Shown here in pieces: positions 25,381 to 34,105 of a stretch of DNA of 48,105 nucleotides. Source of the stretch: an uncultured Acetatifactor sp. (GTDB lineage Bacteria > Bacillota > Clostridia > Lachnospirales > Lachnospiraceae); assembly GCA_910580225.1 (NCBI GenBank), contig CAJTXE010000015.1, positions 1 through 48,105 on the forward strand. The letters run 5' to 3'. Positions within the stretch are counted from its first letter, which is position 1. Every line of letters begins with the position of its first letter. The notes under the pieces were generated by a model, which was not told the origin of the DNA, ran no database searches, and worked only from the letters and a program-made list of their open reading frames with translations. The position numbers were made by a program, and so were the translations under genes.

Positions 25381-26460
25381 ATGGTTTTACGGTATTTGGA
25401 GATTTTAGAGGCAGTCGCAGAATGCGGAACATTTACAGGCGCTGCCAAAAAACTGTATATTACACAATCCGCGGTTTCCCATGCGGTTGCGGAACTTGAA
25501 AAACAGGCAGGAACCGTCCTTTTTGAACGTCTGCCCAAAGGGGCTGTCCTGACGCAATGCGGTGTGTCTCTCCTGGAGGAGGCCAGGAGCATTTTGACTG
25601 CCTGCAGGAATTTAGACCGAAGAATGAATTGTCTGGAGGAAAATGCTCCCGTTAAAATCGTGTCAAGTATTACAATTGCCTCCTTTCTGCTCCCGGAAAT
25701 CCTTCGGGAACTGAAAATGTCTCATCCCCAAATCCGGTTTTCCGTCGGGGTTGCAAGCGCAAATGCTGCTCTTGGAATTTTACAAAGGGGAGATGCCGAC
25801 ATGGCATTTTGGGAAGGGACGGCGCCAAAGGGAAATTTTCACGCCATTCCCCTGGGCGCCTATTCGCTATGCGCTGCCTGTGCGCCGGAGTTTGTGCTGC
25901 CCGTGGATTCCCTGTCCGGGGATCCTCTGTTGCCTGGGGGTACGCTGTCGGAGAAGTCCCTGTTGTCTGGGAGTACGCTGTCCGGAGACCCTCTGTTGCC
26001 TGGGGGTACGCTGTCGGAGAAGTCCCTGTTGTCGGAGAGTACGCTGTCCGGGGATCCTCTGTTGCCCGTGGATACCCTATCGCCGGAGTTGCTATGCCGC
26101 TGTCCCTTATTGCTTCGGGAACAGGGAAGTGCAATCCGTGATACCTTGGACAATACGCTTGCGCTTTTGGGACTGAAAGCAGAACCTGTATGGGAGAGTG
26201 TGAATTCCCTGGCCCTGGTCAAAGCCGCGGAAGCCGGACTGGGCATTACCATACTGCCGGAAAGATTACTGGCAGATTCCCTGCTCCTGAAGAAGCTGCG
26301 CATCATTCATCTGGACAAAATCAACATGAAAAATCAAATGCTTGCATTGTTCCATAAGGATAGATATATTACAAAGCCGTTTCAGATTCTCATAGACAGA
26401 CTCCAGGCCTTGGCAACAGGCTGCAGCCCCGCAGGACAGGCCAGGAGCGGAGATCAGTAA
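25381..26460 (+). CDS. LysR-family regulator with a minisatellite in its effector domain
   Basis: 359 aa, about 60 longer than usual for LysR. HTH: YLEILEAVAECGTFTGAAKK, LYITQSAVSHAVAELEKQ. Effector domain starts near residue 92 (VKIVSSITIASFLLPEILRE) and is interrupted at residues 178-232 by five 11-residue units alternating LSGDPLLPGGT and LSEKSLLSGST, then resumes with LSPELLCRCPLLLREQGS. The insert keeps the frame and falls between VLPVD and LSPEL, a surface loop region in LysR folds (inference). Divergent from the ChrA pair, which it probably controls. Its 3' end overlaps the convergent anti-sigma gene by 7 bp. Confidence 0.9.
   Translation: MVLRYLEILEAVAECGTFTGAAKKLYITQSAVSHAVAELEKQAGTVLFERLPKGAVLTQCGVSLLEEARSILTACRNLDRRMNCLEENAPVKIVSSITIASFLLPEILRELKMSHPQIRFSVGVASANAALGILQRGDADMAFWEGTAPKGNFHAIPLGAYSLCAACAPEFVLPVDSLSGDPLLPGGTLSEKSLLSGSTLSGDPLLPGGTLSEKSLLSESTLSGDPLLPVDTLSPELLCRCPLLLREQGSAIRDTLDNTLALLGLKAEPVWESVNSLALVKAAEAGLGITILPERLLADSLLLKKLRIIHLDKINMKNQMLALFHKDRYITKPFQILIDRLQALATGCSPAGQARSGDQ
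25912..26076 (+). repeat. 33-bp minisatellite, five units, in frame
   Basis: Units at 25912, 25945, 25978, 26011 and 26044. Units 1, 3 and 5 (CTGTCCGGGGATCCTCTGTT-type) alternate with units 2 and 4 (CTGTCGGAGAAGTCCCTGTT-type), so the higher-order period is 66 bp. Units 1 and 3 differ by one or two bases, which points to recent expansion. Confidence 0.92.
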
Positions 26461-27788
26461 CCCTCATTTGTCACCTCCCAGGTGTCCTGATTTCGCTGCA
26501 GAGTGATTCTGCGTTCCGGTTCCTGGACAACGCCGCCCTTTTTTACGGTGACGGAGAAGGTTATGGTGTCCTCCTCCTGACTTTCCGGCTTCAGGGAAAC
26601 GATTTCAAAAACCGTGTTTGCGTAGTAGGCTCTGGCTGCTTCTTCCGCCCCATTCAGGTCAGCATCCCAGGAGGAGCCGTTTTCTGCTGCGGGAACACCT
26701 TCTTCGGGATTGAGCAGCATTTTTTCCTCTGGGGAAAGTTCCGTTTGGCCCTCCTGGTCCAAAACGGCAGCGCCTTCCGTTTCAAGCGGTTCGTAAAGCC
26801 AGTATTTACCGTTTATCAATACAGCAATGCAGTTTTCATATTGGTAGATCTCTGCGCCCACAATGGGATGATTTGCCTGAAAATTCTCTTCCGGTACGCC
26901 GTTTGTGTTGTGCTGCGCATTGGTGACATCGTTCAGAACCTTTCCCAAATATAGAAATGACTCCTTTTTTTCCTCATAACAGGTCTGCTTCGGGGACTGC
27001 CTGTACAGAATGCCGTTCACATAAACCATGGGGGCTGCATCGGCGATTCCCGCAACGGTTTCACTGTCCTGGGCGTAAAGAATGTCGCGGGGAATGGGCA
27101 GTGCGTCAGGCCGTTTTACGAAGGCGTCAGCCGCACTGATCTGATAATCGTCAAAGGAGGCAAAAAAGGTTCCGTCCTCCAGAAGGGAAATCCGGATTGC
27201 CTTGGCGGCGGTTCTCCCGTCTGCAAAAGTGATTTCCAGGACAATGATATCTCTGCGCATGTCTTCCGGCAGCCCGGCAATGGTACTGGAGGGATTGTCG
27301 GTAAGCTCCCGGATCGTGGCTTCCGGTGTCCAGTCAATGGTGAGATAGTCGTATTCGTCCTCGTCCTCCCCATAGACAACGGTAAAATTTGAGGCATTTC
27401 CGTATTCCTCCCGCTTTTCCGTCCAGTCCATAAAACGGATCTGCTGATTTTTGCAGGAGAAGCGGACGGTGGCAATGTCTTCTCCGGAGAGATAGAACAT
27501 CAGCGGTTTTCCCTTCATCTCCCCGTTGTCGCTGATGGTCCCCGTACTGACCACCGCGCCTGCGGCAGTGATTTCTTCCCGGGTGCCGTGGGCGTAGACG
27601 GTTATGGTACTGTCAAGCCGGAAGGGCGTCAGCAGCCTGCAGATGGCCAGCAGAAGGACCAGACAGGCTGCCAGGGCGATTCCTTTTGCCAGGAGGCGTT
27701 TTCCGGAATTTTTTTTGTATTTTAGTGCTTCTTCAATATAGCTGTCCCTGACCGCTCCCAGGGCATGGGAAAATCTTTCTGCCTTCAT
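26454..27788 (-). CDS. Anti-sigma-like single-pass membrane protein
   Basis: 444 aa from ATG 27788 (GAGG upstream), overlapping the sigma-factor stop by 4 nt. Short cytoplasmic N-terminus (residues 1-30, basic), one membrane helix near 32-52 (LLAKGIALAACLVLLLAICR), then a large extracytoplasmic domain of beta-rich sequence with no recognised enzyme motif. Position and topology suggest it restrains the ECF sigma factor or senses its signal. No zf-HC2 motif is present. Confidence 0.78.
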   Translation of the reverse strand: MKAERFSHALGAVRDSYIEEALKYKKNSGKRLLAKGIALAACLVLLLAICRLLTPFRLDSTITVYAHGTREEITAAGAVVSTGTISDNGEMKGKPLMFYLSGEDIATVRFSCKNQQIRFMDWTEKREEYGNASNFTVVYGEDEDEYDYLTIDWTPEATIRELTDNPSSTIAGLPEDMRRDIIVLEITFADGRTAAKAIRISLLEDGTFFASFDDYQISAADAFVKRPDALPIPRDILYAQDSETVAGIADAAPMVYVNGILYRQSPKQTCYEEKKESFLYLGKVLNDVTNAQHNTNGVPEENFQANHPIVGAEIYQYENCIAVLINGKYWLYEPLETEGAAVLDQEGQTELSPEEKMLLNPEEGVPAAENGSSWDADLNGAEEAARAYYANTVFEIVSLKPESQEEDTITFSVTVKKGGVVQEPERRITLQRNQDTWEVTNEGY

Positions 27789-28345
27789 AGAAATACCTCT
27801 CTTTCCGTTAAATATTCCTTCAGTTTCCGGCGGATGCGGGTGAGGCGGACAGTAACGGTTTTTTCGGTGAGTCCCACCTGCCCGGCAATATCCCTGCAGC
27901 TGTCGCAAAACCAATAGCGGCGCATGAAAATCACACGGTTTTCCCTGGTGAGAGTGTCCAGAAAATCTTCAATGGCGCGGGTCAGTTCCCTGGCTTCCAA
28001 CTGGCTCTCCGGTGTATCCGGGTGTGCCAGGCAGGCTTCGATTTCTTCCAGAGGAACATTGCAGGCGCTGTTTCTCCGGGCCGCCGTTTTATGATAATAC
28101 CGTTTGAATGATAGATTTCTGACGATTTTACAAATAAACGGCAGAAGCGGGTCAGGGTTTGCAGGGGGAATTGCGTTCCATGCGCCCAGATAGGCATCAT
28201 TGACACATTCCTCCGCATCCTGACTGTCATTAAGGATGTTGTAGGAGATTTTACGACAGATTTTGCCGTATTTTAAATCCAGTTCCCGCATGGCGTCTTC
28301 CGAACGGGCGAAAAGCAGTTGGATGATTTTATTGTCTTCCGTCAA
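27785..28345 (-). CDS. ECF-type RNA polymerase sigma factor
   Basis: 186 aa from TTG 28345 (GGAGG upstream). Region 2: DLKYGKICRKISYNILNDSQ, DAEECVNDAYLGAWNAIPP. Region 4: LTRENRVIFMRRYWFCDSCR, DIAGQVGLTEKTVTVRLTRI, RRKLKEYL. It directs transcription of a small regulon, likely including its own operon, and is coupled to the membrane protein downstream. Confidence 0.92.
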   Translation of the reverse strand: MTEDNKIIQLLFARSEDAMRELDLKYGKICRKISYNILNDSQDAEECVNDAYLGAWNAIPPANPDPLLPFICKIVRNLSFKRYYHKTAARRNSACNVPLEEIEACLAHPDTPESQLEARELTRAIEDFLDTLTRENRVIFMRRYWFCDSCRDIAGQVGLTEKTVTVRLTRIRRKLKEYLTEREVFL

Positions 28346-28509
28346 GGGGGCGCCTCCTTTCTTTTTTGGGAATCAGCATGAGAACCTGTTCATCTATATA
28401 CTACCATTTTTATGGGAAATACTACACAAATCAGGGCGTTTTTTACGATTTTTCAATTTTTTTGTAAGATAATCGGCATATCCGGGTCTTATAAGTGGGA
28501 GGTGAGGAA

Positions 28510-29007
28510 GTGACGGAATTTGAACGAATATATCAGACCTATTTTAAGGATGTGTATTTGTATCTAAGGCGGCTGTCAGGGAATGAAACGCTTGCCGAGG
28601 AGATAACGAGTGAAACTTTTTTTAAGGCACTGCAGTCTTTGAGCACCTTTCGCGGAGAGTGCGATATTCGCGTCTGGCTCTGTCAGATAGCTAAAAATTG
28701 TTACTTTTCCCATATGAAAAGGCAACAGCGGTACACAGAAATGGAAGACATAGATACCATGCCTGAAATGGCTGCATCAGAAGATATTGAGTCCTGGTTT
28801 GAAAAAGAAAGCGATGCCATGCAGATTCATTCGTTGCTGCACCAATTGCCCGAGCCGTATAAAGAAGTGTTTATGCTGCGGGTCTTTGGCGAATTGAGTT
28901 TCAGGCAGATTGCAGGTATTTTCGGAAAGACGGAAAATTGGGCCTGTGTGACTTACCACAGGGCAAGAAAGAAAATTTTAGAGAAAATGGAGGCAGACAA
29001 TGAATAA
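28510..29007 (+). CDS. ECF-type RNA polymerase sigma factor (SigX-like group)
   Basis: 165 aa from GTG 28510; GGGAGGTGAGG lies just upstream. Region 2: YQTYFKDVYLYLRRLSGNET, LAEEITSETFFKALQSLSTF; DIRVWLCQIAKNCYFSHMKR. Region 4: LPEPYKEVFMLRVFGELSFR, QIAGIFGKTENWACVTYHRA. Overlaps the next gene, its anti-sigma factor, by 8 nt. Lies head to head with a different ECF module. Confidence 0.93.
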   Translation: MTEFERIYQTYFKDVYLYLRRLSGNETLAEEITSETFFKALQSLSTFRGECDIRVWLCQIAKNCYFSHMKRQQRYTEMEDIDTMPEMAASEDIESWFEKESDAMQIHSLLHQLPEPYKEVFMLRVFGELSFRQIAGIFGKTENWACVTYHRARKKILEKMEADNE

Positions 29008-29923
29008 GGAATGCAATATTGTAAAAGATATTCTCCCCCTTTATGCGGAGGATATGGTGAGCGGGGATACCAGGAATTTTGTAGAGGAACATCTGGAACA
29101 CTGCCCGGAGTGCCGCTCTGAATTTGAGCGTATCCGTAAACCAGTGGAATTTGTGACGGACATAAGCGCGGCGCCGATAAACAATTTGAAGAAGAAGCTC
29201 TTTGTCAGGCGAGTACAGACAGTTCTTTTTACCACGGCGTTGGTATTTGCAATCGCAGCGTGTGTTTTTGCAATTATGACTGCACCGCGGTTTTTTCCGT
29301 ATTCCAACAGTTTGGTGCAGGTTACGGAGGACCAGAACGGCGTACTGACAATTACCTTTGACGAGTGCGTTACAGGGTATGGCTATACAGTAAGCCACGA
29401 TAAAGAAACGGGAGCCGAAATTTACTGCATAAACGCATGGGACACGGTTTGGGATAAGTATATTACTGACCGAGGCCAACAGAATATGGTCATAACTCCT
29501 GCATCCAATGCTGATATAAGGGTATATTATGTCCAGAATAATGGTTCCTGGGATGTTCTGATTTACGGTTTGAGCGCGGATACGAATGCAGGCACCATTA
29601 CCCTGCCCAGGCTGATTTTGGCACAGTATTTTGGGATGGCTGTGTTGGCATCGGTCATGCTCATTACAGCGCGTTTTTTGTTCCGTAAACAGGAAAAAGT
29701 GAAAATATGGATAAATCGGATAATGCCGTTTCCGATTGCCTATATTTTTGCGCATATGTGCGTAAAGGGGGCGTCTTTTCAGTCCTATTCTGCCCAACGT
29801 GACTTTTCAGTCATGATTCTTACTGCAATTTTGTTCTACTGTGTCATACTGTCCGGGAGCTGCTTATACAAAGCGAAACAGGAGAGGCAGCGCATCTGTA
29901 ACTTTGAACGGAGGAAACAGTAA
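29000..29923 (+). CDS. zf-HC2 anti-sigma factor
   Basis: 307 aa. N-terminal zinc-binding anti-sigma domain: CNIVKDILPLYAEDMVSGDT, then EEHLEHCPECRSEF with the HxxxCxxC motif. Helix 1 near residues 72-92, a long extracytoplasmic part, and three helices at the C-terminus (about 208-225, 238-253, 265-285). It should sequester the upstream sigma factor at the membrane. Confidence 0.9.
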   Translation: MNKECNIVKDILPLYAEDMVSGDTRNFVEEHLEHCPECRSEFERIRKPVEFVTDISAAPINNLKKKLFVRRVQTVLFTTALVFAIAACVFAIMTAPRFFPYSNSLVQVTEDQNGVLTITFDECVTGYGYTVSHDKETGAEIYCINAWDTVWDKYITDRGQQNMVITPASNADIRVYYVQNNGSWDVLIYGLSADTNAGTITLPRLILAQYFGMAVLASVMLITARFLFRKQEKVKIWINRIMPFPIAYIFAHMCVKGASFQSYSAQRDFSVMILTAILFYCVILSGSCLYKAKQERQRICNFERRKQ

Positions 29924-30047
29924 TATTTCAGGACCTGGTTCAGGTCTTAAGTCCAGGTCTTAAGGGAAAGTAGTTGTTGTGAAAGCTGAAAAAAGAGGTT
30001 ATAATGGTTTTGAAGAAAACAGAAAAGACGAAAGGCAGGTGGTTTGA

Positions 30048-30191
30048 TGGCACTTGTTATTGGCAAAGGAATTGGCCCTCCGGCTGCTTGCAAGAGGAAA
30101 AATGACGAAAGAGGAAATAGCGGAAGATACAGAGCTGTCATTGGATGTGGTGAGAAGATTAGCGGAACTGCAATGTACAGCAGTTTTATGA
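30048..30191 (+). pseudogene. C-terminal fragment of an Rpn/PD-(D/E)XK transposase-like protein
   Basis: The frame after TGA at 30045 reads AKELALRLLARGKMTKEEIA, EDTELSLDVVRRLAELQ and ends at TGA 30189-30191. This is the usual C-terminal helix-turn-helix-like tail of Rpn-family recombination-promoting nuclease/putative transposases of Clostridia. The nuclease domain is absent. A deletion remnant beside the GNAT gene. Confidence 0.68.
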
Positions 30192-30208
30192 GTGAGCGGG
30201 AGTGTCAT

Positions 30209-30733
30209 ATGAGGATAAGGCCGTATATAGAGAGCCGGGATTTTGCTTCTGTAGAAACATGGATTGAGGATGAGAAAATTCATGCCCTATGGTGTGCCGA
30301 TCTGATTCCCTATCCTGTTACAAAAGAAAATTTTCATGCTTTTTTAGAGAAAAATGCCCTGGAATGGACAGACAGCGCATATGTGGCAACAGAAAAAAGC
30401 GGAGAACTGATCGGCTTTTTCTGCTACTCTGTCAACGCGGGTGAGGATGCGGGATTTCTCAAATTGGTTATCGTTGACCGCAATAAAAGGGGAAGCGGAT
30501 ACGGAAACGAAATGTTAAAATTGGCATTACAGTATGCCTTTGAAATAACGGGAGTGAAAACCGTCCGGCTAAATGTATTTGATGAAAATGCTGCGGCAAA
30601 GCATGTTTATGAAAAAGTCGGTTTTAGGGAGGACAGTATCGATAGAAACGTATTTTCGTTCAAAGGCGAACTGTGGAGCAGGTGCCATATGACGGCAGCA
30701 AAACGCGGCCCGGAAGGAAGTGATAAAACATGA
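30209..30733 (+). CDS. GNAT-family N-acetyltransferase
   Basis: 174 aa from ATG 30209 (GGGAG 6 nt upstream; ATG 30188 lacks a site). MRIRPYIESRDFASVETWIE start; acetyl-CoA loop LVIVDRNKRGSGYGNEMLKL; end AAKHVYEKVGFREDS. Its stop overlaps the next start (ATGA). Substrate unknown. Confidence 0.9.
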   Translation: MRIRPYIESRDFASVETWIEDEKIHALWCADLIPYPVTKENFHAFLEKNALEWTDSAYVATEKSGELIGFFCYSVNAGEDAGFLKLVIVDRNKRGSGYGNEMLKLALQYAFEITGVKTVRLNVFDENAAAKHVYEKVGFREDSIDRNVFSFKGELWSRCHMTAAKRGPEGSDKT

Positions 30734-31485
30734 TTTACATTACCGGAGACTGCCATCAGGATTTCCGGAGATTCAGCACCAGGATATTTCCGGAGCAGAA
30801 AGAGATGACAAAGGAGGATTATGTCATTATCTGCGGCGATTTTGGCGGAGTCTGGAACAAGGGGGAAGAAAGCAGGGAAGAGAAGCATCTGATGGACTGG
30901 CTGGAGGGCAAGTCCTTTACCACATTGTTTGTGGACGGCAATCATGAGAATTTTGACAGGCTCTATGGTTATCCGGTGGAGGAATGGCATGGCGGAAGGG
31001 TTCATAAGATCAGGCCCTCTGTCATTCACATGATGCGCGGCCAGGTGTTTGAAATCGATGGCAGGCGTATCTTTACATTCGGCGGAGCAAGGAGCCACGA
31101 CATTGATGGAGGCATTCTGGAGCCGGAGGATCCTTACTTTCAGATCAAGAAGAAAAAACTGGATCAGGGAGAGCTTCCCTACCGCATCAATCATGTGAGC
31201 TGGTGGCAGCAGGAGCTTCCCTCACAGGAGGAGATGGAGGAGGGGCGCAGGAATCTGGCGGCATATGGCAATGCCGTGGATTTCATCGTGACTCACTGCT
31301 GCGCGTCCAGTACGCAGATTCTGTTGGGCGGTGCAGGGTACAGGCCTGATATTGTGACTGCTTATCTGGAAGAGATTCTCCGGAATACCAGGTTCAGGAA
31401 GTGGTTTTTCGGCCATTACCATGGCAACCGGAACGTGAATGCCCGGGAGATACTGATTTATGAGCAGATGATCAGGATTTCGTAG
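30730..31485 (+). CDS. Calcineurin-like metallophosphoesterase
   Basis: 251 aa. Metal-binding motifs in order: GDCHQDF (D7, H9), ICGDFGGVW (D37), VDGNHENFD (N71, H72, E73), VTHCC near 190, FFGHYHGN near 230. Likely acts on a nucleotide, phosphoester or RNA in the cytoplasm; translationally coupled to the GNAT gene. Confidence 0.92.
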   Translation: MIYITGDCHQDFRRFSTRIFPEQKEMTKEDYVIICGDFGGVWNKGEESREEKHLMDWLEGKSFTTLFVDGNHENFDRLYGYPVEEWHGGRVHKIRPSVIHMMRGQVFEIDGRRIFTFGGARSHDIDGGILEPEDPYFQIKKKKLDQGELPYRINHVSWWQQELPSQEEMEEGRRNLAAYGNAVDFIVTHCCASSTQILLGGAGYRPDIVTAYLEEILRNTRFRKWFFGHYHGNRNVNAREILIYEQMIRIS

Positions 31486-31511
31486 GCAGATAAACTGCGG
31501 AAAGGCAGCTT

Positions 31512-33038
31512 TCACTCCAATGCAATCCGGTATTCATGGGGATAATAATGCTGCAATTCGTCTATATCGGTTTCTTTCCCCGCATACGTCTGAAACCAGT
31601 TTTCATAGTCCGGGTTATTCCAGACGGTGCCGTCTTCAAAGACAATCTGTTTTAGGCAGAGCAGCGAGTATACAACCTGATTGGCCTGGCCGTTTTCGGC
31701 GTTGGGAAAGTACGCCATTTCTTCACCGTCATAAAGGGACCATCCGCCGCGATAGTCTTCGGTTTGGGCAGACAGAATATTTGTCTCTGTCCGGACAATA
31801 TTTTCAAAGCTGCTTTCTGCACTGCTGTCAAGGAAATTCCATTGCAGCTTTAAGGGGATACCGTTTTCGTCAAAAGCCAACATGCAGTACTGGGTTTCTG
31901 TGATGGTTTTGTCTGTATTGTTTGTCAGTATATCGTGAATATAAGGCGCGCCGTCTTCGTACCGGAGAATATCTGCGCTTTCGTGGATGACCGTCATAGA
32001 GCCTTTTTTCTCAGTGGCAGGATTATCTGCGCCTGTTTTCGGGGCAGCGGAAGCAGTGGCAGGATTCTTTTTCGGGCCAGCGGAAGCCATTGCAGAGGTA
32101 GCGAACAAACTGACTGTAATCAATACAATGAGGCAGGAAGACAAGATAGTAATAAATGTTGTACGTTTCGTTTTCATAATGGCAGTAATCCTTTCTTCAA
32201 TGGCATTTCTGCTGAAACTGTTACAAAGGGGTGACAGGCCGCTTTTCTTTGCCTCCATACTGATCAGCATGAACGAATAGACGGATTTCGACTTTTCGCC
32301 GAATTGTCTGACAATACATTCGTCACAGGCCAGTTCCGTATCCCGGTTGAACAGGATGTACATTGCCCAGACAAAAGGGTTAAACCAATGAATACAGAAG
32401 GCATATGCAGCGATCAGCTTTGTAATGGCATCAAAATGCCGAATATGCACATATTCATGTGAGAAAATATATTGTAACTGATTTTCGTTTTTCCAGTCCG
32501 TATGTTTGGGCATGAGAATAACGGGATGGAAAATACCATATGTCAAAGGCGCAGATATCCTGTCCGATTGCCTGATGGAAATTTGGCGTTTCAGGGAATG
32601 GTCTTTTAACCATTGTTCCACATAGGGATTGCAGACAGGTAAAGCAGTCCGAAATTCAATCCGGCATCGCAGATAAGATGCTGCGAAAAATACGGAAAAA
32701 AGTATCATTCCGGCACACCAAACAATAAACCAGGCCGAAACGGAGGGAATAACAGCTGTGGGCAGCTCCCTGCCCTGTACCAGGACAACGGATTCCCGTG
32801 AGGCGGCAGAGGTTAAATTGTCTGTTTCAAAAAACACAGGAGTGGATATACTGCGGTGCATCAGGGTATATATACTAAATCCGGAGGGCACAGAAAAGGG
32901 AAAAATCAGCCGGAAAAGCACTATGTCCCATAAAACAAGAAAAGTTCTCTTGGGCAGAGTGTTTATTGCCATGGCCCGGATGATCACCACCGCAACAATA
33001 AAGACAGCTCCGGAGAAGCTCATTTCCAATAAACCCAT
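31512..33038 (-). CDS. BlaR1/MecR1-type M56 metallopeptidase with C-terminal DUF5780-like domain
   Basis: 508 aa from ATG 33038 (GAGGTG upstream; a GTG at 33047 is an alternative). N-terminal membrane helices about 2-25, 32-50, 100-122; zinc peptidase motif FSHEYVHIRHFD (H194, E195, H198), distal helix and DTELACDECIVRQFG. Helix near 300, then an Ala/Pro linker and a C-terminal domain (ESADILRYEDGAPYIHDILT, NNTDKTITETQYCMLAFDEN) in place of the penicillin-binding sensor domain of BlaR1. So the input is probably not a beta-lactam. Partner of the BlaI-type repressor upstream (10-nt gap). Confidence 0.9.
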   Translation of the reverse strand: MGLLEMSFSGAVFIVAVVIIRAMAINTLPKRTFLVLWDIVLFRLIFPFSVPSGFSIYTLMHRSISTPVFFETDNLTSAASRESVVLVQGRELPTAVIPSVSAWFIVWCAGMILFSVFFAASYLRCRIEFRTALPVCNPYVEQWLKDHSLKRQISIRQSDRISAPLTYGIFHPVILMPKHTDWKNENQLQYIFSHEYVHIRHFDAITKLIAAYAFCIHWFNPFVWAMYILFNRDTELACDECIVRQFGEKSKSVYSFMLISMEAKKSGLSPLCNSFSRNAIEERITAIMKTKRTTFITILSSCLIVLITVSLFATSAMASAGPKKNPATASAAPKTGADNPATEKKGSMTVIHESADILRYEDGAPYIHDILTNNTDKTITETQYCMLAFDENGIPLKLQWNFLDSSAESSFENIVRTETNILSAQTEDYRGGWSLYDGEEMAYFPNAENGQANQVVYSLLCLKQIVFEDGTVWNNPDYENWFQTYAGKETDIDELQHYYPHEYRIALE

Positions 33039-33048
33039 ATGTATCACC

Positions 33049-33417
33049 TCATTCTAAATCTGCCACAAGCTGCTTCAGCCGTTCAATCTCTTCAGCAGAA
33101 AGTTTTTTCCTGTTCAGCAGAGCGGCAAACAGCTTGTCGGCAGAGCCGTCATAGATTTTGTTAATCAGTTCATTTGTTTCGGCTTCCTGTACTTCCTCTT
33201 TGGGAATCAGTGCATGGCACATGAAATTTGGTTCGGAACGCCGGACAGCGCCTTTCTTGATACAACGTTTGATCAGCGTATAGGTTGTATTTTTGTTCCA
33301 GCCCAGGTCCCCGGTCAGCACCTCGGCAACATGCTTTGCTGGTACATCCCCCTCTTTCCAGAGAATATCCATGACTTTTAATTCGGAGTCGAAAAGTTTC
33401 ACTGTTTTTTCCTCCAT
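33049..33417 (-). CDS. BlaI/MecI/CopY-family repressor
   Basis: 122 aa. Winged helix: LFDSELKVMDILWKEGDVPA, KHVAEVLTGDLGWNKNTTYT, LIKRCIKKGAVRRSEPNFM, with the cleavable hinge and C-terminal dimerisation helices to LVADLE. Probably proteolysed or released on activation of the M56 peptidase. GGAGG before the ATG; a matching dyad operator is 20 bp upstream. Confidence 0.93.
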   Translation of the reverse strand: MEEKTVKLFDSELKVMDILWKEGDVPAKHVAEVLTGDLGWNKNTTYTLIKRCIKKGAVRRSEPNFMCHALIPKEEVQEAETNELINKIYDGSADKLFAALLNRKKLSAEEIERLKQLVADLE

Positions 33418-33436
33418 GCAGTTGACCTCCTTTCAT

Positions 33437-33491
33437 ATAAGACTGCAGTAGTCCTTGTGGATAGACTACCACAATCTTATCAGAATGTCAA
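33437..33491 (-). promoter_or_regulatory. BlaI-type dyad operator overlapping the promoter
   Basis: 44-bp dyad 33437-33480: ATAAGA...GTAGTC (left) and GACTAC...TCTTAT (right), arms of 17 bp with a 10-bp centre, akin to the TACTACA/TGTAGTA sites of BlaI. On the minus strand TTGACA (33486-33491) and TAGTCT (33463-33468) are 17 bp apart, so the dyad covers the -10. Confidence 0.75.
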
Positions 33492-33672
33492 TATAAAAAA
33501 GGTTTTTTGGCTTAGCTGAAATGAAAACTTCTTATCGATCAGACGTGTGATCTTGTGGTCATGATTAGCCAGAATATTGATCAAATCAGCAAACTGTGGA
33601 AGGAATCATAAAAAACAATGCAAAAACTATGTAACAGTTCAGACAGGGCGCTGATCTGTTACAAAACGATAC
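33492..33672. other. Gene-free gap with one long hairpin
   Basis: The clear structure is an imperfect hairpin at 33630-33663: TGTAACAG-T-TCAG facing CTGA-T-CTGTTACA. No T-tract follows. A minus-strand frame around 33497-33607 is open (FLPQFADLINILANHDHKIT) but has no start codon or recognised family. Confidence 0.5.
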
Positions 33673-33680
33673 TTACATTT

Positions 33681-33700
33681 AATTAACTAATTAGTTAATT
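33681..33700. promoter_or_regulatory. Perfect 20-bp palindrome, SdpR-type operator
   Basis: AATTAACTAA joined to its exact reverse complement, ending one base before the -35 box of the sdpR-like gene. Best explained as the autorepressor site of that ArsR-family protein. Confidence 0.75.
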
Positions 33701-33701
33701 A

Positions 33702-33730
33702 TTGAAATATCTTGTTTGTTATGTTATAAT
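33702..33730 (+). promoter_or_regulatory. Promoter of the sdpR-sdpI-like operon
   Basis: TTGAAA (33702-33707), 17 bp, TATAAT (33725-33730). Confidence 0.78.
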
Positions 33731-33772
33731 GTGGAAACAGGAAAAATTGTGTTTAGAGAGGAGAGTGGAGAT

Positions 33773-34075
33773 ATGATTAGTGTTTTCAAGGCTCTGGGAG
33801 ATCCCACAAGAAGAGAGATTTTGAAATTGCTGAACCATGGGGATCTGACGGCAGGAGAGATAGCAGGCCGGTTTTGCATGTCGAAACCGGCGATTACCAG
33901 GCATTTGGATATTTTAAGGAATGCGGAACTGGTTTCGTCGACAAAAGCAGGGGTTAATGTGATTTATTCCATCAATTTAACTGTACTGCAGGAGGCTTTG
34001 AGCAGTTTTTTGGCTTATTTTGAAACCGGAGAACCGGGGAATGCGCTGAACCGGGAGGCGAAACCTGAAACTTAG
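33773..34075 (+). CDS. SdpR-like ArsR-family autorepressor
   Basis: 100 aa from ATG 33773 (GAGGAGAG upstream). HTH: FKALGDPTRREILKLLNHGD, LTAGEIAGRFCMSKPAITRH, LDILRNAELVSSTKAG. No Cys metal site of the ArsR type. Paired with an SdpI-like membrane protein 30 nt downstream, as in the Bacillus sdpRI operon, where SdpI both gives immunity and captures SdpR. Confidence 0.87.
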   Translation: MISVFKALGDPTRREILKLLNHGDLTAGEIAGRFCMSKPAITRHLDILRNAELVSSTKAGVNVIYSINLTVLQEALSSFLAYFETGEPGNALNREAKPET

Positions 34076-34105
34076 ATTCAAGGCATGTGTGGAAAGGCGT
34101 AATTT

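Noticed and set aside
25670..26306. Pro/Thr-rich repetitive proteins in other frames over the LysR gene
   Set aside because: They are shadow translations of the 33-bp minisatellite; the LysR frame has the HTH and effector domains and a good ribosome site.
33497..33607. Minus-strand open stretch FLPQFADLINILANHDHKIT as a gene
   Set aside because: No start codon, no ribosome site, and no family recognised; likely a remnant or chance.
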